A stretch of DNA of 64,000 nt from Clostridia bacterium. GTDB lineage: Bacteria > Bacillota_A > Clostridia > Oscillospirales > Acutalibacteraceae. Shown piece after piece: positions 1 through 10,761 of this stretch (the stretch's first letter is position 1; the number at the start of each line of letters is the position of its first letter). The translations under genes and the position numbers were made by a program. The notes beneath the pieces were generated by a model. That model saw only the letters and a list, made by a program, of their open reading frames with translations, was not told the origin of the DNA and searched no databases. The stretch lies in assembly GCA_017549665.1 (NCBI GenBank), contig JAFYUD010000092.1, positions 1-64,000 of the forward strand, read 5' to 3'.

Positions 1-55
1 CTCCATTCTGTTTTTTCGGTTGGTAGCCGTTTTTACTATATCAGAATGGAGTTTT
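1..55. other. Inverted repeat at window edge
   Basis: A 10-base arm at 1-10 (CTCCATTCTG) is exactly complementary to 42-51 (CAGAATGGAG), with a small CGG/CCG stem inside the 31-base loop. A short TTTTC follows on the + strand. It could be a weak terminator or the end of a structured RNA whose gene lies left of the window. The window edge hides its context. Confidence 0.4.
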
Positions 56-98
56 CTTGTCACCTATACTTGCTTGCTGACACTAAAGTCCGTACATT

Positions 99-124
99 CC
101 ACCTGCATAGCAGGTGGTTTTTTT
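99..124 (+). terminator. Intrinsic terminator for an upstream + strand gene
   Basis: Perfect 8-bp stem CCACCTGC/GCAGGTGG with a 3-base loop followed by seven T on the + strand. No + strand gene ends inside the window, so it most likely closes a gene left of base 1 that converges on the giant gene. Confidence 0.8.
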
Positions 125-133
125 ATTCGGCAT

Positions 134-164
134 AAAAAAAAACCCGGGGCATAATGCCCCGGGT
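134..164 (-). terminator. Intrinsic terminator of the giant secreted-protein gene
   Basis: GC-rich hairpin (ACCCGGGGC / GCCCCGGGT, 5-base loop) followed on the - strand by a run of nine T. It sits 16 bases beyond the stop codon of the 3,510-residue gene. Confidence 0.9.
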
Positions 165-179
165 AAACTATATCAGGAA

Positions 180-3100
180 TTACATACCGAAGAGATTTCT
201 GAAGAATTCAGCAATTCTCTCGAAGAATGCCTTGAGTTTATCAAAGAATGTAAGTGCACCGTCAGGAGCAACACCTTCTTCTGTGAAGATACCGTCGAAG
301 TTTTCGTTAAGAGCTGACTTGAGTTCTTCAGCGAAATCTCTGAGGAGAGGTTCTTCACTTGTTGAGAAGAGCTTGAGGATAAACATCCATGAGTTGTTTA
401 CATCGTGGTATGTATCATCAATTTCTTCAGAAGCTTCTGTTGCAGCAATACAAACCGCATAGATAAAGCTCATAGCCATTGACATTCCGGGATCCTCTGC
501 AACATAACCTGCAAGAGTATCAAGGAGTGAACATACTGAGTTGTATGCTGTTTCATTTGTGATTGAATCTGCAAGAAGAGCCTTGATGCTTTCAAGGTTG
601 TCTTCAGTTGTGATAAAGTCAATAGCCATACGAAGGATAGCTGTTGTCATATCAGCCTTATCAGCTTCTGTAGCCTTCATTGTGTAGTATGTTTCACCGT
701 TTGCTGAATCGTAAGTTACAACTTCACCGAATGTGAGTTCTGCTACGAGGTTAGCAACAACAGGAGCAAAGTCCATACCGGTTGCATCTGAAAGAAGATC
801 TGCAACAAGAGTTGTGATGTACTCTGCATTGAACTCTGAAAGGTCAATATCGAGAAGTTCAGCAAGGCTTGTAGAACCTACAACACCTTCAAGACCTGCA
901 AGAACTGTATCAACAGCTGCTACAAGGTTTGTGAATGCTGTTTCGAGACCGTTTGAGTTAATGAAGTACATTGCAGATGAAAGGATTTCTGTAAGACCTG
1001 TGATGGGATCAGCAACAATCTTGTCAACTCTGTCAAGGAGAGGAGTTGTGATGCACTTGATAGCTGCATCGGGATCATTCTTCATGATTTCCTCGAATTC
1101 TGCAGGAGTGGGCATTGTGCATCCGAGAGCTTCCATAACAGGAATGATACCGTATGCATAGCCTTCTGAACCGTAAAGAACGATTGTTTCGCTGCCGTCA
1201 AGCTCATAGAAGAGGCTGATGTTTTCACCGCAAAGGATTACTTCGAGGAGAGGAACGATGGGAGCGATAATCTGACCGAGAGCAGCTTCAAAGTCTTCTC
1301 TTGAACCTTCAGCTACTGTGAGTGTCATTGTTTCGTAAACAGTAAGGTCTACACCGAATGCTGTGTTAAGAACATCAATGATATATTCACCGTAGGGTTC
1401 AAGTCCTGTAAGGTTAGAAAGGAGATCCTTTACAGCATTGAGGATTGTGTCTGCCATATCCTGAGTGTAAAGGTTGCTTGAAATAACAACATTGAGAAGG
1501 TCTTCAACATCACGTGTTACCGTGCCGTTTACTTCAAGACCGATAAGATCAAGAACGTTACCGAGAAGAACTTCAAAGTTTTCAGCAAGATCCTGAGCCT
1601 TATCCTTTGTCCAGTACTCATTATATGTTGCATAGTTTTCAGAAGTTGTCATTGATGAGAACTTCTTGCCTGTGTTTGCATGTTCTGTAAGAATCCATGC
1701 ATAGTTTTCCATATCCTTGCACTTTTCAATTCTGAGAACATTCATGATTGCCCAGAAGATGTCTTCACCGAGCCAGTCGCTGAGCTTAGCTTCGTTTCTG
1801 GGATCCTGAGCTGACTCAAGAACAAGAGAAATAAGAACTGTGATCATATCAGCTCTGCTTTCAGCATCTGTATACTGCATACGGAATGCCTGCTGACCAT
1901 TAGCTGAAGTGAATGCTACTGTTTCACCCATATAAAATTCAGCAACAAACTTCTGAACTTCGTCGGGGAAGTAGAGAGGAACGAGATCTTCAATAAGGTT
2001 AAAGATTGCATAGAAATCAATGTTTGTAATATCAAAACCTGAGATAAGAGTTGAGAAGTCAACGTTTACGCCCATGGGTTTGAGTGCTTCAAGAATGAAG
2101 TTTACGGGCTGGAGAAGGTTGTTTACAACAGCCTTAAGACCGCCTGCATTGATGAAGTATACAACATTGGGAAGTTTATCAAGCATTACGTCGATTGAAC
2201 CTGTGCTCATATCGCCGCAGATTTCATGGAGCCAGCCTGCAAGAGCACCGAAGATATCTCTTGTTGCCATTTCCATATCAAGCTTACCGTCAACATAGAA
2301 GTCAGCGGGAGCCTTGATGCCTGAATCTGTGTCTGCACCCATTGTGCAACCGAGTGCTTCAAGAAGGGGTACGAATGCTTCTGCATAACCGTTGCCGCCC
2401 TTGATTGTGATAAGAACTTCACTTGTTGTGCCGTTGAAGAATGTGTAATCTTCACCGAAGAGAAGCCATGCAAGAAGCTGGTAAGCGGGTTCAAGAGCTG
2501 TTACAAAGCCTTCAACGAATGCGTTTCTCTTAGCTTCGTTACCAACTGCTGAATCAATGCCCCAGTCATGTGTGCATGTAACTGTTTTGTTACCGTTTTC
2601 GTCAACTGTAACTTCACAGTATTCGAACCAGTTTGCAATGCTTTCTGCACCGAGGAGAGCACCTGCACCCTTAATAATTTCTTCATAATCAATCATGAAG
2701 CCTACAACCATTTCGATAAGGCTGTTAAGGATGCTATTCTTGTAAAGACCTCTTGTAATAGCGTCATCAAGAAGAGTACCTACTGTGTGACCGTCATCAC
2801 GTGCATCTTCTGTGATACCCTTGATAAGATCGAAGAGAACATCATCAAGGTAAACAGCTGTTTCTCTGTTCCAATTGTTTGTATACTGGAGATATACGTA
2901 AGAATTTTCTTCTGTACGTTCGGGGAGACCGTTAGCTACGAGCTGAGCAAGAGCATCTTCGCCTTCATACATGTAAGCCCAGTCGGGAGCAATGTATGTG
3001 AAGTCTGCAACTGCACCTGCGATAAGTGTAACGATTGAATCGTAAATTTCTTCGCCCATAAGAGGAGCAAAGAGTTCCTTGTTTGTCTTGAAGAGATCAA

Positions 3101-6100
3101 GAGCAAGACCGAGAACGATTGTAAGGATGTCATTTTCATGACCTGTGATATCTACTCTGTAAGCTGTCTTGCCGTTTGCTGATTCATAAGCAACGGGAGC
3201 GCCTACATAGAGATTCTTAAGGACATATGCCATTTCGTCGTTGATAACAACACCGTTGTCAGCTGCAAGCTTGAGGAGTGTATCAACTGTGATGTTGCAG
3301 ATATCAAAACCTGCAAGATCTGTAAGAGCAGCACCGATTGAGAAATCACCGATAACGGGGTTGAGGCATGTAATAACTGCATTTGCAGGAGCAAGAAGGT
3401 TATTTACTGCTGCCTTGAGACCGCCGGCATTGATGAAGTAGATAAGGTTGGGAAGAAGTTCAAATACTTCAGCTACAGCATTACCTGAAATTTCATCTAC
3501 AAGTGCAAGAGCTGCATCAAGAATTGATTCAACTGCATTGCCTACGTTGTATGTTCCGTCAGCATTTTTGAATGCTTCTGCGGGCTGCATTGTGCAACCG
3601 AGTGCTTCAAAGATGGGAAGAAGACCATATGCATAGCCCTGACCACCGTTGATTGTAACAAGTACTTCGTTAGTTGTACCGTTGAAGAGTGTGTACTGTT
3701 CGCCGAAGAAGAGCCATGAAAGAAGTGTATTTGCAGGAGCAAGAACTTCCTTGATACCTGCAACGAAAGCTGCCTTCTTGTCTGCTGCTTCGTCAACGCC
3801 CCAATCCTTTGTGCATACATATTCGCCGTCTGCATTGGGTTCACACATTGAGAACCATGCTGCGATATCTGCATCAAGGACTGCACCTGCTGCTTCATAG
3901 ATAGCAGCATCAAGGTTTGCGAGACCGTTTACGATAAGTTCAACAAGTGATGTAAGAACTTCGTCTGAGTAAACGTTGTCATTAAGGAGACCTTCAATGA
4001 GAGTCTTGATATTTGCACCGTCTTCAAGAGTTGCATCGAGAACAAGAGCAAGAACCTCATCAAGAACGCCGTAAACTGAATCTGCTACTGCAGGTGTCCA
4101 GTCTGTTGTGTAACCAAGATAAACGATTGACTGTTCGGGGAATCCGGCTGTATTGAGCTTATCGAAGTCACCTTCGTACATGTATGCCCAATCAACATCG
4201 ATGTAGTTCATGTCAATATCGAGACCCTTGATAAGAGTAACGACTGCTGCATATGTTTCTGCACCGAGAAGATCTGAGAACAGTTCGTTATTAAGGTTGA
4301 AGAGATCAAGTGCAAGGCTGAGAACAATTGTAAGAACATCGCCTTCTGCACCTGTTACATCAAGTCTGTAACCCTTGAGACCGCTTACTGAATCAAATTC
4401 AACAAGTTTACCTACATAGAGGTTGCAGATGATGTCAAGCATTTCAGGAGAAATCTTAACACCTGCATCAGCTGCGATGCCAAGGAGAGTTTCAGTTGAA
4501 AGGTTGCTGATGTTGAGACCGATCATGGGTTCAAGAAGTCCGCCGATTGAAACAGCTGAACCATCTTCACTGATGATGGGTGAAAGTTTTTCGATGAGAC
4601 CATCGATAGGAGCAAGAAGGTTGTTTACTGATGAAACAAGACCGTCTGCATTAATGAAGTAAATAAGGTTGGGAAGAAGCTTGAATACTTCTTCTACAGG
4701 ATTTGCTGTGATTGTGTCAACAAGAGCAAATACTGAATTGATGATACCTTCAACAGCGTCAGCCACATTGTATGTACCTGTTGCTGCATCATAGTATGCT
4801 GAAGCAGGAGCAAGTTCACAACCGAGAGCTTCAAGGATGGGAGCAAGACCACGTGCATAGCCTTCACCGCCGTTGAGCTTGATAATGTCGTTGTAAACAT
4901 ATTCGCCAGCATCGTTCTTTTCAGAACCTGTGAAGAGTGCGAGTTCTTCACCGAAGAAGATAAGAGCAAGGAGTGAGTTTGCGGGAGTGAGAACTTCCTT
5001 AAGACCTGCAACAAAGAGATCCTTCTTGTCAGCTGCATCTGCAGCATCAATGCCCCAATCCTTTGTGCAAACAAATACTGTATTGCCTTCTTCATCAACA
5101 GTTTCTTCGCACATTGCAAACCATGAAGCGATATCTGTAGCAAGAGCTACGTCAATTGTGTCACGGAGTGTTTCGTCAAGAGTACCGATTGCATTAGCAA
5201 TAAGTTCAACTATTGTGTTGAGGATTTCGTCTGAGTAGACATTATCTTCAAGGAGACCATAAATAAGAGTTGAAAGTGTTTCGCCTTCAGGAAGAACTGA
5301 AGGAAGAATCATTTCAAGGATATCATCAAGAGCATCATAAACTGTGTCTGCTGTATCCTTTGTCCAGTCAGTTGTATATCCGAGGTAAACGATTGACTGT
5401 TCGGGAAGTGTGAGTGAGAAATCGTCAGCGTTTTCGAACATATAGCCCCAGTTGGGTTCTGTATATTCAACTTCAACGCCCTTGATAACTTCAGCGATAA
5501 CGGGATAAAGACCTGCGATGTCTTCGTTTTCTGTAAGTTCAGCAACGAGAGCAAAGATAGCATCGCCGTTTGTCTTTGTTGCATCAGCTGCAGGATAATC
5601 AAGGCAGTCAAGGAGAGCTGTTACAAGGATTGTCATTGTGTCAGCTGCATCGATTGAAGGCTTGTAAACTGTGCCTACTGCTGTGTTTTCAACCTTTTCA
5701 AGACCTGAGCAGAAGCCCTTGATACCTACATTGACAAAACCGCTGTTATAAAGGTTGGTTCCGAGGAGACCATCAACAATCTTGATGATTTCTGAAAGTG
5801 TAAGGTTGAAGAGATCAACATTGTACCATACGAAATCAACATCTTCATTCATGTAAATGCCGTGAATAATATATTCAAGAATCACATTTACATCAAGTGT
5901 ACCGTAGTTGATAAATTCTGAAACAACGAGTGAAAGAACACCGTTGATATCAACATTGATAAGAGGTCTTACTGTATCAACAATTACAAGAACCGGCATA
6001 AGGAGGTTATGAAGGAATGTTGAAAGACCGTTTGATTCAATGAAGTAGAAGAGGTCGGGGATAAGCTCAACGAGCTGTGCAATCATATCATCTGATGATG

Positions 6101-9100
6101 TGAGAGCATAGAACCAGTCAAGAGCTGCCATGAGCATATTTGAGAAGCTGCCCATTGCGTCTGCGTTGAAGTCTGCCTGTGTGGGAATGTTTTCAACACC
6201 GAGCATTTCAAGGAGAAGACCGAATGTTGTAGCGTATGTTTCGTAACCCTTGATTGTAAGGAGTCCGTTGAATGCTGAAACGTCTTCGCCTGCGAAGAGG
6301 AACTTAACAAGAACATCAGCACCGCCGAGAAGTCTTGTAAGAATATTGATGAATGTGTAACCGTCACCGTCGTTAAGAGGCATCTTGTTGAATGACCATG
6401 TGATTGTGCCGTCTTCGTTTGCGATACCTTCAACGCCGAAGTTGTTTACATAAGTTCTGTGGTCAACGGGAATGATTTCAGCATCTTCTGCCCATGTTTC
6501 TGCGGGATAGAGATAACCGAAAGCTGTGAACCATGAACCAAGGTCAATACCAACCTGCTGTCCTACGATGTCAGCGATAATAGCACTGGGTGAATCACCA
6601 AGGCCGCCGAGCATCTTGACGAGCTCTGTGATGTTAGCATTTGTGAAGAGACCGTTTACTGTATCCTGAAGCATTGCACCGAGGTCCATAGCTTCTGCAC
6701 CGGTCATTTCAAGAATTGATGCGATAAGAGCATCTGCATTGTCAAGAAGGTACTGTGACTTATCCTTTGTCCAGTCGTTACCATAGTTGAGGTAAACGAT
6801 TGACATCTGTTCTGAGCCTTCAATACCATTATAATTGTATGTGTTTTCGAGCCAATCCATATCCTCAAGATCATATGTTGTGGGATTGAGAAGCTCGATG
6901 ATAGCTGCAAGAGCACCGTTCTGGTTGCCTGTGATCTGGTTAATAACCTTATCAATGATACCCTTGATTGTGGGATCCATATCAGCACCGAGAAGAGCTG
7001 TAAGAAGGCTGTTGCCGTTTTCATCGGGAACAAGTGCGCTTACTACATAGTTAAGGAACCAGTAGATAAGGTCGCCTTCGTTTGCAACAAGGTTAACACT
7101 TCCGTCTGAGAATGTTGACCAGTCTGAACAGAATATGATATCCTGCTGTCTCATGGGAGGAAGTTCAAGACCTTCAATTCCGAGCATGGGAATAAGGAGC
7201 TTGTTGAGAACTTCGTTGAAGTCTGAAATTTCAACGCCGAGCATATCATAAAGGTCAATCATATCAGCAAGGTTAAGATCAAGGTCGAACTTAAGCATAT
7301 CATTAATGAGACCTTCAATGTTAATCGCACCGAGGATTTTTGCAAGATCACCTGAGTTTGAGCTGTCGATTTCAAGCTCGAATGCAATATTAAGTGTAAT
7401 TACAAGACCGTTGATAATTTCCTGTACGCTGTCCATTGAAAGGAAGTATACAAGGTTGGGAAGAATATCAAGAATGCTTGTAAGGGGAGACTCAATAATT
7501 TCTTCCACTCTGTTAAGAAGTGTGCCGAAGATAGCCTTAACGATCTGGTCTGCTGAAGCGTTTGTTCTGAGCGTGGGAACATCCTGAATACCGAGAACAT
7601 GGAAGAGAGGAACAATAACGCTTGAATAAAGATTAAGAGGAGCGATTGAAAGAACAATGTCACCGTTTGCAGCAACGTCACTTACACTAATGGGAAGGAA
7701 GCCACCAAGATTATATGTAATCTTGTTGATAGTAGCATAAGCTGCATTCGATGCTGATTCGTTGTAAGATGCACCGCAGAGTGCAGTCTGAAGAAGAGGA
7801 AGAAGAGGCTCAAGAACGCAAGAGAGTGTTTCAAGGAATGATTCCTGGTCGTAAACACCCCACTCGAATTCGAGCACCTTTGTCTCATCTATCATCTCTG
7901 TCTCAGGGTCATCTGCACATACAAGCTTTGTCCAGTCTCTGTCTGCTGCCTTGAGTGCTTCATAAATGGGAGTACCAACACCGAAGTTAACGGGGTTAGC
8001 CATAAGAAGTGAGTCAGCAAAGGTTGAGGGATAAATCATAAGACCGAGGTCTGCGAAGGCCTGTGAGAGGTAGTTCTGATAACGCTTGCCGTTATATGTG
8101 TCTTCGTCAATATAAAGGTCAGCAATACCTGACCCCTTAAGGTCTGAACTCATTGCGCCAACATCAATAGCTGCTGATGCGTTGGGGTCTCTGGGAGTAA
8201 CAGGCTCGTCACCGCCGAGGTTTGAAATAGCACCGATAAGCTCTGTACCGATAAGATCAACAACCATGGGGAAGATAGCACCAACGAGAGTGTTCATCAT
8301 CTGATCGTTGAAGAGCATTTCGTTGAGCATCTGTTCAACATACTTATCGAGAGCTACATAAACATCTTCATCGTCTGCATCAACAAAACCTGCGATAGCA
8401 CCAAAGTCGCGTGATGTGATGAAGCTGTCAATCTTAGCAACTGTAGCAAGAAGCTTTTCTTCTGTAACAACATAGTTGTCAGCAGAACCGTTTCTTGCGA
8501 TATCTGCGGGATAACCGATCTGGTTGCCGTCAGCATCAAACTGGCTGCCTGCATAACGTGTAGCATATACACCGTTTGCATCAGCATATGTGAAGTTTTC
8601 ATTAAAGAAAGCTTTACCGTCTGTTGTTGAGAATGCATGATATCTGTCAAGAAGAGTCTGAACCATTGCATACTTATTTGTATAATCAGTTGAAAGCCAT
8701 GAATTCTGACCTTCACCGCCGCCGTTTACATAGTTGTAAAGGTCATAGTCGAAGTATGTAAGAGTTGACTTGATTGAAGCAAAGTTGTCAAAGTTAACAA
8801 CTGTTGTGTCTTTGTATGCATAAACTGCATCAAGGGCTGCTTCTGTTCTTGCGATAAGAACTGTCTTAACTGCTTCTTTACCTGTTGATTTTACTGAATC
8901 AACAAGAGTCTGAAGGAGGTAGGGTGATTCCTCATATACAACTGTGAAGATCTTGTCAGCGATTGTGCCGCCCCACTTTGCAACAACTGAGTTGTAAGAA
9001 TCTCTGAGTTCAGTGATCTTTGTGTCAAGGTCTGCATGAAGTGAAATTGCACTTGCGTTGTCAAGAGTGTCTATCTGTGTTGTATAGATAAGGGGAAGGA

Positions 9101-10712
9101 AGTAGCTGTAATAAGTCTGGAATTCCATCTTAAGTCCGCGGACTTCGTAAACTTCATTAAGCTTTTCGCTGAATGTTTTCCATGAAGCTTCATAATCAGT
9201 TGTCCAGTATGTTCTGTAGTATGAATAGCCTGTGTATGAAGCAATGATTGCATCAAAAGCTTCAACCTTCTGAACAAGACCGATAACTTCAGCATCTGAA
9301 GGATTCTCAATGTCTTCCTTATTAAGAACATTGATGTAGTCTGTGTAAGTAGCTACCATAGCTTCAACAGTTTCTTCGAGCTTCTGTTCTGTCATGATGT
9401 CGAAAAGAACTGCGTTGTAGCTTTCAGCTGTAGCCTTGAGAGCCATTGCTGATTCGTACTGCTCTGCGTAGCCGCCTTCACCAACGATGTAGTTGATGAT
9501 TTCAGCATCCATATTGTAAACAACATCGTAAGCTGTGCTGGTCTTTGCATAAAGCTCTGACATTTCTGCGTAGCTTTCAACATTGTATTCTGTACCGATA
9601 AGAGTATTGAGAATATCAATATTGTGCTTACCTGCAACTGCACGGTATGCGAAGTCAACATCCTTCATAAACTGTTCAATCTTTGCGGGAGCAAGACCGA
9701 AGTGTGAAAGGGTTGCATCACTGAACTTCTTTGTTGTGAGTGTATCGTCAGTGAAGAGAGTTGCATACATCATTTCTGTTGTAAGATAAAGAGACTTGAT
9801 ATCTTCAACATTCATTGCAAGCATATCTGCCTTTGTTGTAGCAAAGAGTTCTTCATTGAAGTATTTTTCAAGAGTAAGAAGAGTCTTTCTGATTGTCTTA
9901 TCCTTGAGTTCAAGCTTGACAGGCTTAGCTGTCATATAGTTCCAGTATGTAGTTGAGATTGTAGGTGTGTAGTATGTCTTTGCACTACAACCTGAACCTT
10001 CTGTTCTGGAAGTAACATCTGAAACCGTAGCAGTTGAAGAATAAGTGTGAGCATAAGTATATGTAACACTTGTGATGATTGTTGAAGGAATATCTTCAAT
10101 CTTTGAGAATGTTGCAAGATACTTATTAAGGTCAAGCTGAACACTTGCCTTCTTAGTGATAACAGATGTTGTTGATGCACCGTAGTATCCGGGATATGAT
10201 GTAACGGGGAATGTACCTGTAACATCTGTACCCTTAGTGTATTCAGTTTCTGATTCACTGAGCTTCTGGCTCTTTGTAGCCTTGTTTTCGTAGCTGTAAA
10301 CTGCTGTACCGTCGGGATCAAGAACATTCTTTACAAGTCTTCTTGCTGCAGTAGCATTTGTGTACATACTGTTGAAATCAGCATCGAACTTGTCATAAAG
10401 TCCCTTGGTTGAGTTGTAAGCCGAATTGGCTTCCTTGCCTTCACGGTATGTGTTTACTGCGTAGTCGAAGATTGCACGGGCAGCTGCAAGAGCTTTACCG
10501 TCATCGGCTGTGTAGTTCCACTCGTTGTTACTGCTTGAAAGTGTGAATCCGCCTGCAGTAGCTGCGTTGATAAGGTCAGCAACTTCCTGCTTTGAATACT
10601 CGGAATCGCCTTCTGCTGCAGATGCAACAATACCGGTCAAACCCACTGAGCAGCAACTGAAAAGCATTAATAATGCAAGGAAGATACTCAGTGATTTCTT
10701 TGCGAGTTTCAT
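180..10712 (-). CDS. Giant secreted protein with about six ~420-residue repeats
   Basis: Protein of 3,510 residues counted from ATG 10712, which has AAAGGAG nine bases upstream; the TTG at 10718 is too close to that site. A signal peptide of about 33 residues (K/R-rich start, hydrophobic core, ASA-AE cleavage) is followed by a non-repeated, Tyr/Thr-rich region of about 1,000 residues. Then come roughly six degenerate units of 410-470 residues. Recurring landmarks are a YLxYxxxWT block (DNA near 6790, 5390, 4125, 2890 and 1630), a GYAxGLxPxxEALGC block and a LPNLIYFINAxGL block. Three units also carry a Cys pair before a DWG motif. The protein ends in an aromatic amphipathic helix (FFERIAEFFRNLFG). 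There is no LPXTG or SLH motif. I do not recognise the family; role as a surface or secreted scaffold is inference. Confidence 0.9.
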   Translation of the reverse strand: MKLAKKSLSIFLALLMLFSCCSVGLTGIVASAAEGDSEYSKQEVADLINAATAGGFTLSSSNNEWNYTADDGKALAAARAIFDYAVNTYREGKEANSAYNSTKGLYDKFDADFNSMYTNATAARRLVKNVLDPDGTAVYSYENKATKSQKLSESETEYTKGTDVTGTFPVTSYPGYYGASTTSVITKKASVQLDLNKYLATFSKIEDIPSTIITSVTYTYAHTYSSTATVSDVTSRTEGSGCSAKTYYTPTISTTYWNYMTAKPVKLELKDKTIRKTLLTLEKYFNEELFATTKADMLAMNVEDIKSLYLTTEMMYATLFTDDTLTTKKFSDATLSHFGLAPAKIEQFMKDVDFAYRAVAGKHNIDILNTLIGTEYNVESYAEMSELYAKTSTAYDVVYNMDAEIINYIVGEGGYAEQYESAMALKATAESYNAVLFDIMTEQKLEETVEAMVATYTDYINVLNKEDIENPSDAEVIGLVQKVEAFDAIIASYTGYSYYRTYWTTDYEASWKTFSEKLNEVYEVRGLKMEFQTYYSYFLPLIYTTQIDTLDNASAISLHADLDTKITELRDSYNSVVAKWGGTIADKIFTVVYEESPYLLQTLVDSVKSTGKEAVKTVLIARTEAALDAVYAYKDTTVVNFDNFASIKSTLTYFDYDLYNYVNGGGEGQNSWLSTDYTNKYAMVQTLLDRYHAFSTTDGKAFFNENFTYADANGVYATRYAGSQFDADGNQIGYPADIARNGSADNYVVTEEKLLATVAKIDSFITSRDFGAIAGFVDADDEDVYVALDKYVEQMLNEMLFNDQMMNTLVGAIFPMVVDLIGTELIGAISNLGGDEPVTPRDPNASAAIDVGAMSSDLKGSGIADLYIDEDTYNGKRYQNYLSQAFADLGLMIYPSTFADSLLMANPVNFGVGTPIYEALKAADRDWTKLVCADDPETEMIDETKVLEFEWGVYDQESFLETLSCVLEPLLPLLQTALCGASYNESASNAAYATINKITYNLGGFLPISVSDVAANGDIVLSIAPLNLYSSVIVPLFHVLGIQDVPTLRTNASADQIVKAIFGTLLNRVEEIIESPLTSILDILPNLVYFLSMDSVQEIINGLVITLNIAFELEIDSSNSGDLAKILGAINIEGLINDMLKFDLDLNLADMIDLYDMLGVEISDFNEVLNKLLIPMLGIEGLELPPMRQQDIIFCSDWSTFSDGSVNLVANEGDLIYWFLNYVVSALVPDENGNSLLTALLGADMDPTIKGIIDKVINQITGNQNGALAAIIELLNPTTYDLEDMDWLENTYNYNGIEGSEQMSIVYLNYGNDWTKDKSQYLLDNADALIASILEMTGAEAMDLGAMLQDTVNGLFTNANITELVKMLGGLGDSPSAIIADIVGQQVGIDLGSWFTAFGYLYPAETWAEDAEIIPVDHRTYVNNFGVEGIANEDGTITWSFNKMPLNDGDGYTFINILTRLLGGADVLVKFLFAGEDVSAFNGLLTIKGYETYATTFGLLLEMLGVENIPTQADFNADAMGSFSNMLMAALDWFYALTSSDDMIAQLVELIPDLFYFIESNGLSTFLHNLLMPVLVIVDTVRPLINVDINGVLSLVVSEFINYGTLDVNVILEYIIHGIYMNEDVDFVWYNVDLFNLTLSEIIKIVDGLLGTNLYNSGFVNVGIKGFCSGLEKVENTAVGTVYKPSIDAADTMTILVTALLDCLDYPAADATKTNGDAIFALVAELTENEDIAGLYPVIAEVIKGVEVEYTEPNWGYMFENADDFSLTLPEQSIVYLGYTTDWTKDTADTVYDALDDILEMILPSVLPEGETLSTLIYGLLEDNVYSDEILNTIVELIANAIGTLDETLRDTIDVALATDIASWFAMCEETVDEEGNTVFVCTKDWGIDAADAADKKDLFVAGLKEVLTPANSLLALIFFGEELALFTGSEKNDAGEYVYNDIIKLNGGEGYARGLAPILEALGCELAPASAYYDAATGTYNVADAVEGIINSVFALVDTITANPVEEVFKLLPNLIYFINADGLVSSVNNLLAPIDGLIEKLSPIISEDGSAVSIGGLLEPMIGLNISNLSTETLLGIAADAGVKISPEMLDIICNLYVGKLVEFDSVSGLKGYRLDVTGAEGDVLTIVLSLALDLFNLNNELFSDLLGAETYAAVVTLIKGLDIDMNYIDVDWAYMYEGDFDKLNTAGFPEQSIVYLGYTTDWTPAVADSVYGVLDEVLALVLDATLEDGANIKTLIEGLLNDNVYSDEVLTSLVELIVNGLANLDAAIYEAAGAVLDADIAAWFSMCEPNADGEYVCTKDWGVDEAADKKAAFVAGIKEVLAPANTLLSWLFFGEQYTLFNGTTNEVLVTINGGQGYAYGLLPIFEALGCTMQPAEAFKNADGTYNVGNAVESILDAALALVDEISGNAVAEVFELLPNLIYFINAGGLKAAVNNLLAPANAVITCLNPVIGDFSIGAALTDLAGFDICNITVDTLLKLAADNGVVINDEMAYVLKNLYVGAPVAYESANGKTAYRVDITGHENDILTIVLGLALDLFKTNKELFAPLMGEEIYDSIVTLIAGAVADFTYIAPDWAYMYEGEDALAQLVANGLPERTEENSYVYLQYTNNWNRETAVYLDDVLFDLIKGITEDARDDGHTVGTLLDDAITRGLYKNSILNSLIEMVVGFMIDYEEIIKGAGALLGAESIANWFEYCEVTVDENGNKTVTCTHDWGIDSAVGNEAKRNAFVEGFVTALEPAYQLLAWLLFGEDYTFFNGTTSEVLITIKGGNGYAEAFVPLLEALGCTMGADTDSGIKAPADFYVDGKLDMEMATRDIFGALAGWLHEICGDMSTGSIDVMLDKLPNVVYFINAGGLKAVVNNLLQPVNFILEALKPMGVNVDFSTLISGFDITNIDFYAIFNLIEDLVPLYFPDEVQKFVAEFYMGETVAFTSANGQQAFRMQYTDAESRADMITVLISLVLESAQDPRNEAKLSDWLGEDIFWAIMNVLRIEKCKDMENYAWILTEHANTGKKFSSMTTSENYATYNEYWTKDKAQDLAENFEVLLGNVLDLIGLEVNGTVTRDVEDLLNVVISSNLYTQDMADTILNAVKDLLSNLTGLEPYGEYIIDVLNTAFGVDLTVYETMTLTVAEGSREDFEAALGQIIAPIVPLLEVILCGENISLFYELDGSETIVLYGSEGYAYGIIPVMEALGCTMPTPAEFEEIMKNDPDAAIKCITTPLLDRVDKIVADPITGLTEILSSAMYFINSNGLETAFTNLVAAVDTVLAGLEGVVGSTSLAELLDIDLSEFNAEYITTLVADLLSDATGMDFAPVVANLVAELTFGEVVTYDSANGETYYTMKATEADKADMTTAILRMAIDFITTEDNLESIKALLADSITNETAYNSVCSLLDTLAGYVAEDPGMSMAMSFIYAVCIAATEASEEIDDTYHDVNNSWMFILKLFSTSEEPLLRDFAEELKSALNENFDGIFTEEGVAPDGALTFFDKLKAFFERIAEFFRNLFGM

Positions 10713-10761
10713 GTTCAATTTCTCCTTTATAAATTATTTACTCACTCTTACTTCAGGGATT

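Noticed and set aside
2568..3038. 156-residue + strand open frame inside the giant gene
   Set aside because: Antisense shadow of the repeat protein: Cys/Phe-rich, no ribosome site, and similar shadows recur at each repeat unit.
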